Assembly (NCBI RefSeq): GCF_047496725.1
Contig: NC_132974.1
Span: 8,617,001 to 8,681,000, forward strand
DNA from: Anoplolepis gracilipes
Lineage: Eukaryota > Arthropoda > Insecta > Hymenoptera > Formicidae
DNA: 64,000 nt
Reading direction: 5' to 3'
Within the stretch, counting starts at the first letter, position 1; every line of letters starts with the position of its first letter. The position numbers were made by a program, and so were the translations under genes. The notes under the pieces are model-generated. The model did no database searches. It saw nothing but the letters and a program-made list of their open reading frames with translations, and was not told the origin of the DNA. Shown here piece after piece: positions 52,939 to 64,000 of the stretch.

Positions 52939-55900
52939 TGTATGCATATACGCGGGAACCAACGGGAACACCCAGACCAGACAAGGAAATATCGACGTCC
53001 GATTATAATCCACTCTCGGTGGCGTGAGATTCGGTTACCGCGACGGGAGCAGACGCTCGTGACAAGACCGGGCCACTCGTTCGTACAGGAGAGTGCCACG
53101 ATGAATAATACATACAGTATGGACGTGCGCGGTGACGTGTTCACTTTTGAAATAGCCTTCTAATAATAAAGAATATCGTTTTACACACTCTTGGAAATGG
53201 ATTAACGGTTTTGTCACCTCCGCCATTCGCGGTACCTAATTATAAACATATTGCATTTCTTAATATTCTTGTAGTTTAATACAACTCGTTATAAATTTAG
53301 ATTATTGAAAAAAAGAAAGATAGAAGAATCTGAAAAAAATATATAGTATAGTAGGTATATTAAATTAGATAGAATCAAGTTTACTTTAAAACAAGCAACT
53401 CTTTTTTGATAATCAGTATAAATTTGTTAAAGAAAGAGAAAGAGAGTACAAGGAAAATTTAGATTTCTTTCCCGTTTTCTTTTAAAAGTGTGGTCTCATG
53501 TATATAATTTGTACTTTTCTACATTTAAATCTATGTTATATAAGCTTATAATTAAATTCCAAGTTTTTACGATATACTAATAAATTAATTTTGTGTTAAA
53601 TTATCATGATAAAGTAGTGTTGTGGCTTTTAGCTTCATCGATATATTGATTATGTTCGCGTGTACAAGGATGCAACATCTCCGGGGAAATTTCTATTATT
53701 ATTCCAAGTGTTACTTGATTGGTTCATATTAGGTAAAGTGATCGTCCTCGCGGTACCTATTACATACTCGTGAGACAGGACAGGTAATATTAAAGTAGTT
53801 CGCGTTTGTCAACTTAATGTCGCTGTGACATAAAATAAGCTGATCGATGGGTTTTGTGACGTTATGCTGAGTGATATTACTTTACAGAATGTCTATAAGC
53901 ATGTCGTGGTAATAATTATTATCTCTTTTATTTTGCTACTATTTTTTTGGCAATTGTGTATTGACGAAAAAATCTGTCAAATGCAAATAAGAGAAAAAAG
54001 AATTTTAATTACAGAGATAAAGTGAATCTCTTTTGCTAGTAAAAAATATGACAGTTTTTTATTATCTTTGATTATTTTCCATATTTTATGTTCGAAAATA
54101 AATATATTTATTTAAAAATATTTCTTTCTTTATATTAGTAGTAATAAATTATACACATATTGAAAACACAGAAGTTATCATGTGATCTAATTTTATTACG
54201 CGTTTTAAATTATAAAAATAAGTATTTATATATATAAAAGGCAAATGTGTGTCACATATATTTATGCTCTATTTTAATAATAATATTTTTTATTATTTAG
54301 TATTACTTTATATATTATTTAATCATTATATTTTGATATTCTACAAACTTTCCTAATTTTATATATAATATATTATGAAACGAGAAATTACGACAGTTTG
54401 ATGTCATTTCTATTATATGTGTATATCCATTAAAATATAATGAATTCCTAATTCTTTCTTTTTTTATTTTTTATTTATTTACATTCAAACTTTTTCGAAA
54501 TAATTTATAATTAAATGGACGTGTACGAAGTAAATGAAAAGAAACGATATGACACGAAAACTCGCTTAACACAACAATGCAAAAGAAATCTCGCTCTCGC
54601 AATTGGAGAATCTATGTGTCGTTTACACAGCGTGTATTGCATGTTTGCGTAGCGATTCAGAGAGACGCACATCGGGCGCGATATACGCAGTGAGCCGTTG
54701 AGTGCACTGTTCACATCCAAGAGAGTCAAATATGCGAAAAATACACTGTTTATCCGCGACGAAGAATCGTGCGAAACATAACGGCTGATTCGAACATATT
54801 GCACGCGGCCGAGCGCAATAATATCCCGATATTTTTTTAACAACTAACGCTCACACCCCAAGTGGAAACATATATATGTCATGACTGAAGTGTACTGTTT
54901 ATATAAATAAATAAAATAAAGAATACCTCCCAAATAAAATCCATTCAAGTTGATATTCCCGGTATAAAGAAAGTAGGTCACGTCGGATATAATATACTCT
55001 TTTCTCGCAAACACTAATTTCTCTGTTTGCTAGCTATACTAATCGCGTAAATCAAAGTGAACAAGATATTTATTTTTTAATTTCTCATAAACGAATGTAA
55101 AACTAGACGCATATCTGACTGATACGAAATGCACCAATCGTAGTAGCGTTTAAATAATCGAAAGCAAAAATTCGGAGAAACGAATTTGCGCGCTGTTCGA
55201 GAGGCGGACATTACTCAATTTTCAGCGGACAGCGTTCAGTTTTCCATAGATTTGATTTAAATCTATGGCAGATAGACACACGTAATTTCGGTAAAAATCT
55301 CTGCGTCGACATCACATAAAATACGTTAAAAATGATAGATGAAAAAAGAGAGAAAGAGGAAAAAAAGAATACGTGCAACGTAATCCGATAAAATAAGTTT
55401 AATGTATTTATACCATCGGTATCTATGATGTTTATATATATGATTATATCATTATAATTTCTGAATGAAAGGTTAGCCTCTTTCCCGCCGTTTTAAGTAC
55501 TATCATGTGTCACTTTTTTATTTTATTATTAAGTAACGAAGCAAATTTTAACTTCCATTTATCAATCACTATAAAATGGGAAATTTGATTGCCAATGATA
55601 TTGAATCGTTTTGTCTTGAAATTACATTTACCAACTTTGTCACGGTAAAAGTAATGGATTCATATTAGAGCGCATTTTCTTTCACGTAATCCTTCATGCG
55701 CGTCATATTATTCAAACCAGTTATTAAACTTCTTTTTCCATTATATCTCCGTTGGCGATAGGTGAAATGGATAAGGCCTATGAAGGTAGAGACGCAGATG
55801 ATGGAAACTCTACTCACTTTGCATCATAAATCTAACTAATTTTTTACTATTCCATGAATCTGTTAATAAATCTGATCAGATGTAATTTAATATGCACTTC

Positions 55901-56943
55901 TCTTTTCACTAGCAATAAGTAAAACAAGAGAAATTTATATGAAAAAAAACAGGCGTTAGAAATATGAATGTAATGTCATAATTACATAAATTTATTACGT
56001 GTTTTCATAAACTGATTTATATGTAAATGAATACTGTTTTTTCAATATTATTCTTTGCGTATAAAAAGTAAATTTAATGACTTAAAAAAAAAACTGATTT
56101 AGGCTATTTTTTTTATTCTGCAAATTGATTGCATAAAATAATATATCATAAATGCAATCATTAAAATATATTTTATTTATAATAAAATATCTCTTTTATA
56201 TTTAACTAGACGCTCGTACGCGTTTTTTCCTTGTCCTAGCTTGCTAATTCAGTTGATTCGCGTGATATCATAAACATCGATAATAAAATATAAGCAATTT
56301 GATATAACATTATAATTTGATTGCTGAACTGATATTTTTGGCATGTTTAAAATTTAAAATCTGTACGATTTAAAATTTAATAAATTGTTATTTTTTATAT
56401 AAATCCAACATAGAAACACAAAGGGATACGTTTTGGTATATGATTTAATGATTTGAAGCTAGATCGATACGAATTGTTTATAAATATTTAAAACTCGAAT
56501 ACTCTTGTTGATTGGTACGAATTGTTTATCGGGAATTTTTAAATTTAACTAGCACTCTGTTTGAATAGTAAATCGTCTCTCTGCCAGATGAAATTGCCAT
56601 CTATGCGTTTTTATATCGGAATTAAAATTGCTTACGCATTTAAGTGCGATAACTTACTTGTCCCTTTAAAGGCTATTGTTTTGCTGTAATTCATTTCCAC
56701 TGGAACTTTAGCGGACACGCGTTTATCCGCATGTTCTATATTTCTTCTTTTCTTTCTACCGGAGTGACCATGGTTATCAGTCATATGTACAGTCTCGGCT
56801 CGAATTAATCTCATTGTCAGCAAAAAATCAAGGGGAAAACTCTCGAATCACGTCTCTGTTCGAGAAGACATTTCTGTCACGCCGCATGTATCCAACTGTT
56901 GTTAGATAAATTTTTTTTCTCGCGTTTGTTGCCACCAACGCAC

Positions 56944-56951
56944 TATATAAA
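56944..56951 (+). promoter_or_regulatory. Candidate TATA box within a small hairpin
   Basis: TATATAAA sits between GCACT and AGTGC (56940-56957). An octamer-like ATGCAAAT follows at 56981. A 36-codon ORF with real ATGs at 56981 and 56987 runs to a TAG at 57089-57091. The spacing from TATA to the first ATG (37 bases) is too short for a normal leader, so a start would have to use the second ATG or one at 57032. Weak evidence. Confidence 0.2.
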
Positions 56952-58905
56952 AAGTGCTAGTGTGCCCGTACTTGCTTTCGATGCAAATGCAAAGTGTTTC
57001 GGTGGAGGGTGGTTCAAAGCGGTACGATGACATGAATCGCGTGACTGAATCACACCGACTATTTTTCTGTGACATGCTCGCGGAGGATTAGCCTTGGGTT
57101 CGCGACGACCCTTGAAGAAGAAAGCCGAGTCAATTCGAGGGACAGAATCGCAGATCTTTCTCTTGTCTCTTCGCCGGGAGCCGTTAGCCGTGACTTGTCA
57201 ACTGACGCGTTTACCCCCCAATATTTATGTTGTCGGCGTGACCATCAGAGCGGTTATTGCGACGACACACGCAATTTTGCAAAGAAAGACGACTGAAAGA
57301 TGCTCGGTCTCACAATGAACACGACATTCACTTACATATAAATGATTTTCGTGTAGATAACGACGTATGCGCGCCTTTGCTTATAATTTGGGATATTTCC
57401 ACCGCGCGAATAGAAATGACGAACATTTCTCTTCTCTCCCGCAATTAAGTTCTCCTTGTTATCGTAGTCTAACAGGACCGATTAAGGTGTGGCACTACTT
57501 AAGCGCGCATTTACACTCGCGACCCTTTGCCCTCTTGCCAACGGAAACATCGATCTGCATTTATCAGAGCGCGATTTGCATCGACACTGCGGATTCTTCA
57601 TGACGCTTTTCTATGAATCTTGAATGACTTGTAGCAAAAGGGTCTCATATTTAATCACGCGAATATGTTCCTTTAGTCAACTTATATTATTAACTTATAT
57701 TCAACATTTATAATAAATTAAATTTATATGTACTTTTTTAAAATGATACATATAAGACAGTTATTCAGTTATTTAATGTACGAGTTAGTGAATTCATATG
57801 TGCAAGTTAGTTAATCAAATATAATCAGCAAATTATTAATAAAATTGAATTATATGTGCATTGATTTTATTTTCATTAAGTTTCTATGGTATTAATTTAT
57901 AATTCTATATTTAAATGAAAAGCCTATTTCAATATTATAAATCATAATTGACATATGTAATTGTGTTGGTACTCAACCATGATTGCGTTTTAAATTTGTA
58001 AAACGGAGATATTCAGTATTATATTCGCGTCATTAAATTTTATCTGATGTAATACTGCGGTATATAAATAAATTCTTTTTTATTAATTCAAGAAATAAAA
58101 AATTTTGAAAGATTTCTCCACGGGATGTTATATAATATTTGAATTAAGAAGATTTGATCTCGTAAATTAACTCAAAGTTCACTCTGTGAAATATAATCTT
58201 ATAAGCATGAGATCGATTGTTATACTTTGGAAAAACCACTTTTGATCTAATTCAAAAGAGTTTTCCACAATATACAATATACAAATATACAAATGATTTT
58301 CATATATATACAATATATATTTCAAGTATGATAAATATTAAATATAACGAGTAGATAATTTTTTACTTCAAGTAACTCAATTAATTATAAGAAAAACGAG
58401 ATTAAGGACACTTAATAATTGTTTTACATAAGTAATTGATTTTAGTAATCGTTGTTAATATCGTTTTAAGTATCGACAGATTATTTGTGCTAATCAAAGT
58501 CATAATTGGCAGCAAACATTAATAGCCACATTAAAGATATATTTTTCAAATGAGAATTTTTTAATGAAAAAATTTATGCAATTTTTCGAGTTTTTTTTTT
58601 ATTCTTCTGTCATTTTAGTATTCTGTCGATTACTCGATATGCCATATATGTCCGCAATTTACATATGAGAAATGCTTTTTACAGCAATACGAAAAATATT
58701 TCATGAATATCCAGCCACCTAATAATTTTGCCATTCGCCTTCACATATTGTAACTTGACTTGTGGCCAGTCCTGGCCGCAACAAGAGTAACGACGTCACC
58801 GTTAACAAAGGGCAGCCTTCTTTTCACGCGTGCGGCTAGCCGAGGGAGAAGATTCAACAGATCGATTCGCAGACCGCAGGCTGGTAGAACTTTAACTAGA
58901 GAGCG

Positions 58906-58938
58906 TATATAAACTCAGCTCACGCAGTCGTCAAGCTA
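58906..58938 (+). promoter_or_regulatory. TATA-box core promoter
   Basis: TATATAAA at 58906-58913, in GC-richer surroundings (GAGCG before, CTCAGC after), is the best core promoter in the window. CAGTC-type initiator sequence lies at 58925 (rather close), with TCAAG (A at 58933) and CTACAC (A at 58938) at the usual 27-32 base spacing. Upstream at 58790-58799 is a CRE-like CGACGTCACC. The leader then carries an A-rich CAGCAAGCAACCACA directly before an ATG at 58956 with A at -3, typical of highly expressed short insect genes. Confidence 0.55.
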
Positions 58939-59405
58939 CACAGCAAGCAACCACAATGAATAAAAGATGGTACTGTTAAGCCGAATCGAGTAGCTCCTCT
59001 AAACTGAAGCTTCTAACTTCTCTTTATCCTCCCCCTCAAGGTAATTCCTTATCGTATTGTAGAAATATCAATGTTCGTTATAGAATTTTCGAGCAATTAT
59101 TGAAAATTATTATTCGAAAAGGATGAGGAATTTTGATGTTATTCAAATAATTCTTTTAAATAAAATTTCTTTTCAAAGACTTATGTCTTTTAATTCTGTA
59201 ATATATTTTGTTAAAAAGTCTTATTATCCAGCTTTGAATCTTTCTACTTATTTTTACTATGAAAATACAGGCATATATTTAAATATTTCTCTCTATTTCC
59301 ACCTCCCCTTCCCCAGTTTTATATTTATTTTTCATCAACCATAATATTACGTTAAACATACATAACATTTCTATGGATTTACAATAAAAACTAATTATAA
59401 AAACT
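58936..59405 (+). other. Candidate compact two-exon transcript with little coding capacity
   Basis: Downstream of the TATA box are an ATG at 58956 and a 7-codon ORF (M-N-K-R-W-Y-C, stop 58977-58979). A donor CAAG|GTAATT (GT at 59041) follows. A strong acceptor with a pyrimidine tract (TCTCTCTATTTCC, then CCTCCCCTTCCCCAG, AG at 59315-59316) comes next, then an AATAAA at 59383-59388. If used together these give exons of about 58936-59040 and 59317-59405 and an intron of about 276 bases. A second ATG at 58967 opens only eight codons. It could be a short noncoding RNA, a micropeptide gene, the 5' exon of a gene whose body lies beyond, or a decayed gene. Splice sites and polyadenylation are inferred from motifs only. 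Confidence 0.3.
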
Positions 59406-59797
59406 TATAAATTTATTACATATATATATATATAATAAAATTAATAATTTATTTTAATGATAATAATAATATGCAATGTAGTATTTGTTTTTATGATAAG
59501 TAGATGAGGTAAAACATTGCGCACATGCATAAGTATTGCATTTGTTATCTAATTTGTTTATTACGATATTGGTTTCCATTAGCGTATAACATCGACACAT
59601 TTTATTCTACAAACTGTTACATAACATAAACAAATGAATGATTGCTTGCTATACAAAATTAATTAAAATTATATTTATCTCACTTATTGTTCTGTTACTT
59701 ATTCATGAATGCTTTTTGTTTATTGTCAATTAAAATTATACTAAAATATGTGCCTAGTACTTAAAAATAAGTCATTGAATTGACTATAGCGTTTATA

Positions 59798-60256
59798 CAG
59801 GATGTTCCAAACCTATTGCACTATCTGCTAATATAGATTCCTCAAATTATTTTGGCACAAAAATCTTAATATTAAAACATCAAGGCTAAAGTATTATAGT
59901 TTCTGAATAGGAAGGATTTAAAGATGATTTATCTATCTAACAATCTTGTAGTAATAAATTCTGCACTTTGTAAAATAATATGCGTGTAATTTGTATTGTT
60001 TTTTCTAAGCAGATACATCAAGAATTATTATAAAGAGATAAATTTAAAAATATAATTATGTTAATATTTAAGAGCGCTTTCACTACGGATGAATGAATTT
60101 TCAACAAACCAATTCTTCTTCTTCTCATCTTTAAGTCATCTTTATATGTTTTCGATTCAAAAGCCATTGTAGCTTCGAAATTTTAATATTAAGATTTTTG
60201 TTTTTAAATAATTTTAGAATCTGTTATTATCAAGTAATAGGTTTGGAACATCTATG
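59798..60256. mobile_element. TIR-bearing MITE or solo-end DNA element
   Basis: The left end (CAGGATGTTCCAAACCTATT from 59798) and right end (complemented, CATAGATGTTCCAAACCTAT, ending 60256) are inverted. They share GATGTTCCAAACCTATT, with a 1-base length difference at the tip. Further inside, AAAAATCTTAATATTAAAA at about 59868-59888 is matched inverted at about 60182-60201. TA dinucleotides flank both ends (59796-59797 and 60257-60258), consistent with a Tc1/mariner-type target. It is about 459 bp with no transposase frame. Confidence 0.65.
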
Positions 60257-60765
60257 TATATGCATACAGTTTTCTCTCTATGTGCTTATCTGTATATATG
60301 CAATAATACAATATATATAGATAAATATATGAATAAAAATTTGAAAAATAATACAAAAATTTTGAATTAATTGGCGACGTGTATATTATTTATATTTTTT
60401 TTATAAAAGGCAAATATACATTAATAAAACTGTCGATAATATTTACTTTTAACACCGAAAAATAAAAAAAAAGCTTTTACACAGAATTGGAAAAGAGATT
60501 TAGTTAACTCGAAAGTTTTAAAAAACTGATGCTTTCGTAGGATTAAGCTATAGGTAATTGGACAAAATGCGGGTTGCTTGTAAATCCGTTTATCGATAAA
60601 TCGAGTTCTCACGCCTCACGAGTTTGACGCTGTCGCGATCGTGGCGTGTCCCGTGTTCTGCGTGAAGCAACGGAAAGGACATCGAATCCTGTCGACCACC
60701 GTGTGATTTGGGGCGAGAGAAAGATATCGCCGGTTTGTGATTTTTCTGAAATTGTGTGCTCGCGA

Positions 60766-60772
60766 ATGAACG
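60766..60772 (+). CDS. Possible minimal first coding exon (ATG AAC G | donor)
   Basis: An ATG at 60766 is followed after seven bases by a consensus donor CG|GTGAGT (GT at 60773), in a GC-richer block beginning about 60600. A very short first coding portion before a phase-1 intron is common in insect genes. No TATA box is evident, the ATG context is mediocre (C at -3), and no partner exon can be identified. The frame also continues open past the donor to 60936. Treat as a hint only. Confidence 0.18.
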
Positions 60773-63700
60773 GTGAGTCCGAAGCCGTCCCGGTCGGTCG
60801 ATTGAAAACCTTCATAATCCGTTTATGCACGTACTACAAAAGCCGTCGTCAGCAAAATCTATATTTATCGCGTCTCTTAAATCAATCATACGTCGATGCT
60901 GCTTTCGACGTTTCGCAAACAGCTCTTAATTTATAAATATGACCGGAATCGCGAGACACGGAAAACTAAAATTGGGTCGACCGTTCGTGTTCAGAAAAGA
61001 TACGAAAGATAATGAAAGAAGCGCGTGTCGAGTTGTAAAAATATTTGGCATACAAACATAACGATACTTTCCATTCAAGTCGCCATACAAGCTGCTAACA
61101 ATCGCGTAAAAATATCACGTAAAATTGATATCATCAATATTATGGGCGAATACGTTTTCATTTCTCGCTTATAGATTGACCGAACTAGAATGAGTTAGAA
61201 GATAACATCGGCGCGCGGGTAGAGTGGGTCGAAGAGGGTCAAGCCAATAAAATCAAACGTAGCTAATTCGTTTAATGGCCGTGACCCAAACCTCCCTATT
61301 TATTTAGAGGGGTATCGACCGAGCAGCCAGGAGTTTGGCCGCAGGGAGTTTAACTGATGATCCGCAGTCACGTCCGCGCAAACACGATTGGTGCGGCGAT
61401 TTAATCTGCAGGATCCTCGAAAGGAATCTTTCGTGCCGGCGCCGTTATATTCCTTGATAACTGAATTTCAGTAACGCGGTATTAGAAAGGATTATGGGGA
61501 AGGGAGGAGGACTCGTGTTTCATGACAGCACCTTATGAATCTTACGGTATTGCGTAGACCAAGATAATGAATCGTTAAGCTGTCGTGCTTGCACGTAAAA
61601 ACTAGTATGCGACGTTTTCGGCATGTCAGACGTGTCGTGACGCTCGTGATTAATTACTCAATACTCCGTTGCGTTTAACAACCTGTAATTCATCATAATT
61701 ATATGTGAGGCGATGTCAGTTATGGTAAAAATTCACCTTTTCGTTTTACACATAAGATCGATTTTTTTACTATTTTTATTTTTACTATCAAGATTGCATT
61801 AACGCGTAGTTAAGTAATTATTTAAATATGTAAATTGGCTTTGGGATATATTGTATTTTTTCGGAGATAATCGTATATTGCGCTGTATATTGCGCGTAAA
61901 GCTGGGCTTATTTCAATTTGCGCTCATTTATTTGCCTTCAAACGCAATTCGTTACGCGCGATCTTCGAAAGAACTTCACGCGCTTTTCCCGGTCCCTCCG
62001 GTAATGGAATAAAGTTTGTCGCTTTCGCTAAAAGAAAGATTGGAAAGTTTCGAAAATTCGCGTCATTGAAGATACTTTGCGTAATGTAAACTTCCGAGAT
62101 TGCCTGCGCTAAACGAACGCGACTTGGAAAATGCGTCGTACGAACTGCGTGGATGTTGCAGTCGTTAAGTATGAGAGTTGAATTACTTATGTTTTATTAA
62201 AGTTTTAGACATCAAACAAACCGGGCACAATTTAATGAAAGCATTATATAATTTCTTTTTATATTTATTTTCATTTACCTTTCTATTCTTTTTCTATACA
62301 TTTTTATTTATTTAATTCTTACAATTTTATTACGCAAATAAAGCACAAACAATCACAAAAATTTCTAAAGATTCTTAACTGTGTAATTTTTTTACCACGT
62401 TCTTCTTATGCAAGTTTTACATGGAATTCTGCAACATGCCAGTTGTTTAAGATAACTTTACCACTGTCGCAAATAATGCATAATTGCACCGCTGATAATC
62501 TTCCTATACATTTGTAAACACTTTTTATAATATCTGTAGTAAACGTGTGCACACAGCTTCACTATTGATCCCTTTCTGTCACACTCTTGTGCCGTGTGGA
62601 AAAAATCCCGCAGTCGGCTACTGTCCGTTCTCTCGAAGCTAACACTGCAGAAGCACATTATCGTCAAGGGTTCACCTAGTGTAAACTCCTGGGGTTGCAT
62701 GTGCAAATTGAGCGCGAGTTGTTTAACACGATCGTAGAACATCGTTGGAACCATACAATAAGTCGCCGGTCCTTGTTGCACGTACCCAACTCTCTCGTAA
62801 GACTTCTACAATAGTCACGTTCGCGGAAATACAATCGTTGGACCGATTTAATCTCGTGGATTCTCGTTGCAATCTCACGCATCTACAATAGCAAAGATCG
62901 AATTGAGTCTTGTACGGATATTCCCTTATCTTCTATTTAACATCCAAACTGCCAGAAATTTTCATACTCGGATTCCTTAAATGTGTTAATAAAATAAACT
63001 CCATTGTTCAATACGAAAGCTAATATACTAACAGTAATGTAATTGCAATATTCTTTTTTCTTACATTTTTATCTTCTTACATATTGTCTTTTTATTCGAC
63101 GAAAAATTTAATATTCATATTTATAAAAAAAATGTATGTAAATATATTTTAATACATGTACATACATATAACATATGTATGTATATTAGCAAATTTTTGC
63201 TTACACTCATTTTTTTATAGAGCCAAGTCATATACTGATTATGTTTAGCATACGAGTAGGTAACGAATCATCTGCCTGAAAACTTCATTAGGAATCGTGC
63301 CGAAGTACAAAACGCGTTGAGCATATCCGAGATCTAATGTATTTTAATAGAATTCTTTGGCCGGTCATTTCTCTTATGGGTTGGCGCGCGCACGCCATGG
63401 GCGGTAGCTTCTTTTACCCATGGATGAGCGCATTAGCGGAAAAGTTACCTAAAGTACCGCGACCCTGCCGCAGCTGCGGACGGTTCGCACGCGGTTTTTA
63501 CGCGACGCGGGGGTTAACGCTCTTACTTAGCTTAACGTTCGTTAAGGGAGCAGCTGCTGCTCTAGAACCGCTTGGAAAATGTCACCGGTTTCTCTTTTTC
63601 GCGTGTCCGGTGGCAGGAGGATGGGACACTTCGTTTCTCTCGCATTTCGTGGAGACGTGGGGACGTATTTCGTTCTGTGCAACCGGATAACGGTCAGATA

Positions 63701-64000
63701 TACACTTGTATTACGTATTTTCGATTGCATCACAACCAGGAACTCCGGCTAGCTTCGTTAGTGGTAATTCGGACTTAATCCGTCATTCCATTCGTGTTTC
63801 AGTGCCTGCATTATTTAATCGACTTGCCTTTAATTAATTGTATTGCGTCTGTTTAGTTATATCGAAATGTCATAAACATCGGTTTATTTTAATTTCCGTA
63901 TTGGTTGATGAAGGAAATAACATAGCGGGATCATAGTTGCATTGCATCCGTATATTCCGATATCGAAATAAAAGCGATTCAGAACTGTCATTTTGCAAAA

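Larger units (their letters stand above)
50623..58740. other. Noncoding stretch with weak promoter candidates
   Basis: GC-richer blocks lie at about 51000-51300, 51750-53240, 54520-54850 and 56600-57620. Two contain a TATA-like box followed by a first ATG (listed separately). A 10-bp stem hairpin lies at 55244-55268 (CCATAGATTT and its complement). A diverged repeat of TACGAATTGTTTAT occurs at about 56470 and 56515. No multi-exon gene is supportable. Confidence 0.5.
59410..64000. other. Mostly noncoding stretch to the window end
   Basis: It holds the TIR element at 59798, a possible first exon at 60766 and GC-richer blocks at about 60600-61720, 61900-62170, 62570-62900 and 63250-63790. A minus-strand open frame at 62458-62781 is noted as a weak candidate only. 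Nothing else is supportable. Confidence 0.5.

Noticed and set aside
63337..63690. 117-codon + strand open frame in a GC-rich block
   Set aside because: It begins with a true ATG but overlaps frames in other phases and shows no family resemblance. GC-rich sequence has fewer chance stops.
1..64000. CRISPR arrays, operons, retroelement polymerase or transposase genes
   Set aside because: No spaced direct-repeat array was seen, and none of the open frames longer than about 60 codons resembles a reverse transcriptase, integrase or DDE transposase.

Overview
The window is a stretch of an AT-rich animal nuclear genome, most likely an insect and plausibly a hymenopteran such as an ant. This is inferred from style, not from a recognised gene. 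The evidence is the long GA/CT, AT and GT microsatellites, short TIR-bearing MITE-like elements, abundant CpG in unclustered sequence, and AT-rich desert alternating with GC-richer blocks of about 0.3-1.8 kb. There are no bacterial-style operons, long uninterrupted genes, rRNA, tRNA or CRISPR arrays. Nearly all open frames are short, are driven by microsatellites, or lack an ATG. The window looks like intergenic and/or long-intron DNA.

The best coding signal is one small exon on the + strand at 9914-9986. It has an ATG, 24 codons that read as a signal peptide, and a consensus GTAAGT donor in phase 1. An initiator-like site and a short uORF lie upstream. Its 5' flank is preceded by a decayed direct duplicate of itself (about 9185-9470 versus 9608-9890). 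I could not identify the protein or place its next exon with confidence.

The best promoter is a TATA-box promoter at 58906 (+). It is followed by a short leader, a 7-codon ORF, a GT donor at 59041, a strong polypyrimidine-AG acceptor at 59316 and an AATAAA at 59383. Together these could form a compact two-exon transcript with almost no coding capacity. Weaker TATA-plus-ATG arrangements lie at 52931 and 56944, and a possible ATG-plus-donor first exon lies at 60766.

The clearest structure is repetitive. There is a TTAA-flanked near-perfect palindrome (32417-32821, piggyBac-like MITE). Other hairpin elements lie at 30257-30413 and 50341-50622, and a TIR element with possible TA target sites at 59798-60256. 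A TA-flanked pogo/Tigger-like MITE carries six iterated 14-bp motifs (42527-42711). It sits inside an older element of about 2.9 kb with CAGAGTGTCTA ends and three diverged internal modules (41166-44044). Many microsatellites and some short tandem repeats complete the picture.

Layout: 1-9.15 kb noncoding; 9.15-9.99 kb duplicated promoter plus signal-peptide exon; 10-30 kb noncoding, possibly the first intron of that gene; 30-33 kb two palindromic MITEs; 33-41 kb noncoding; 41.2-44.0 kb nested transposon fossils; 44-58.7 kb noncoding with weak promoter candidates; 58.7-64 kb TATA promoter, TIR element and a possible first exon.
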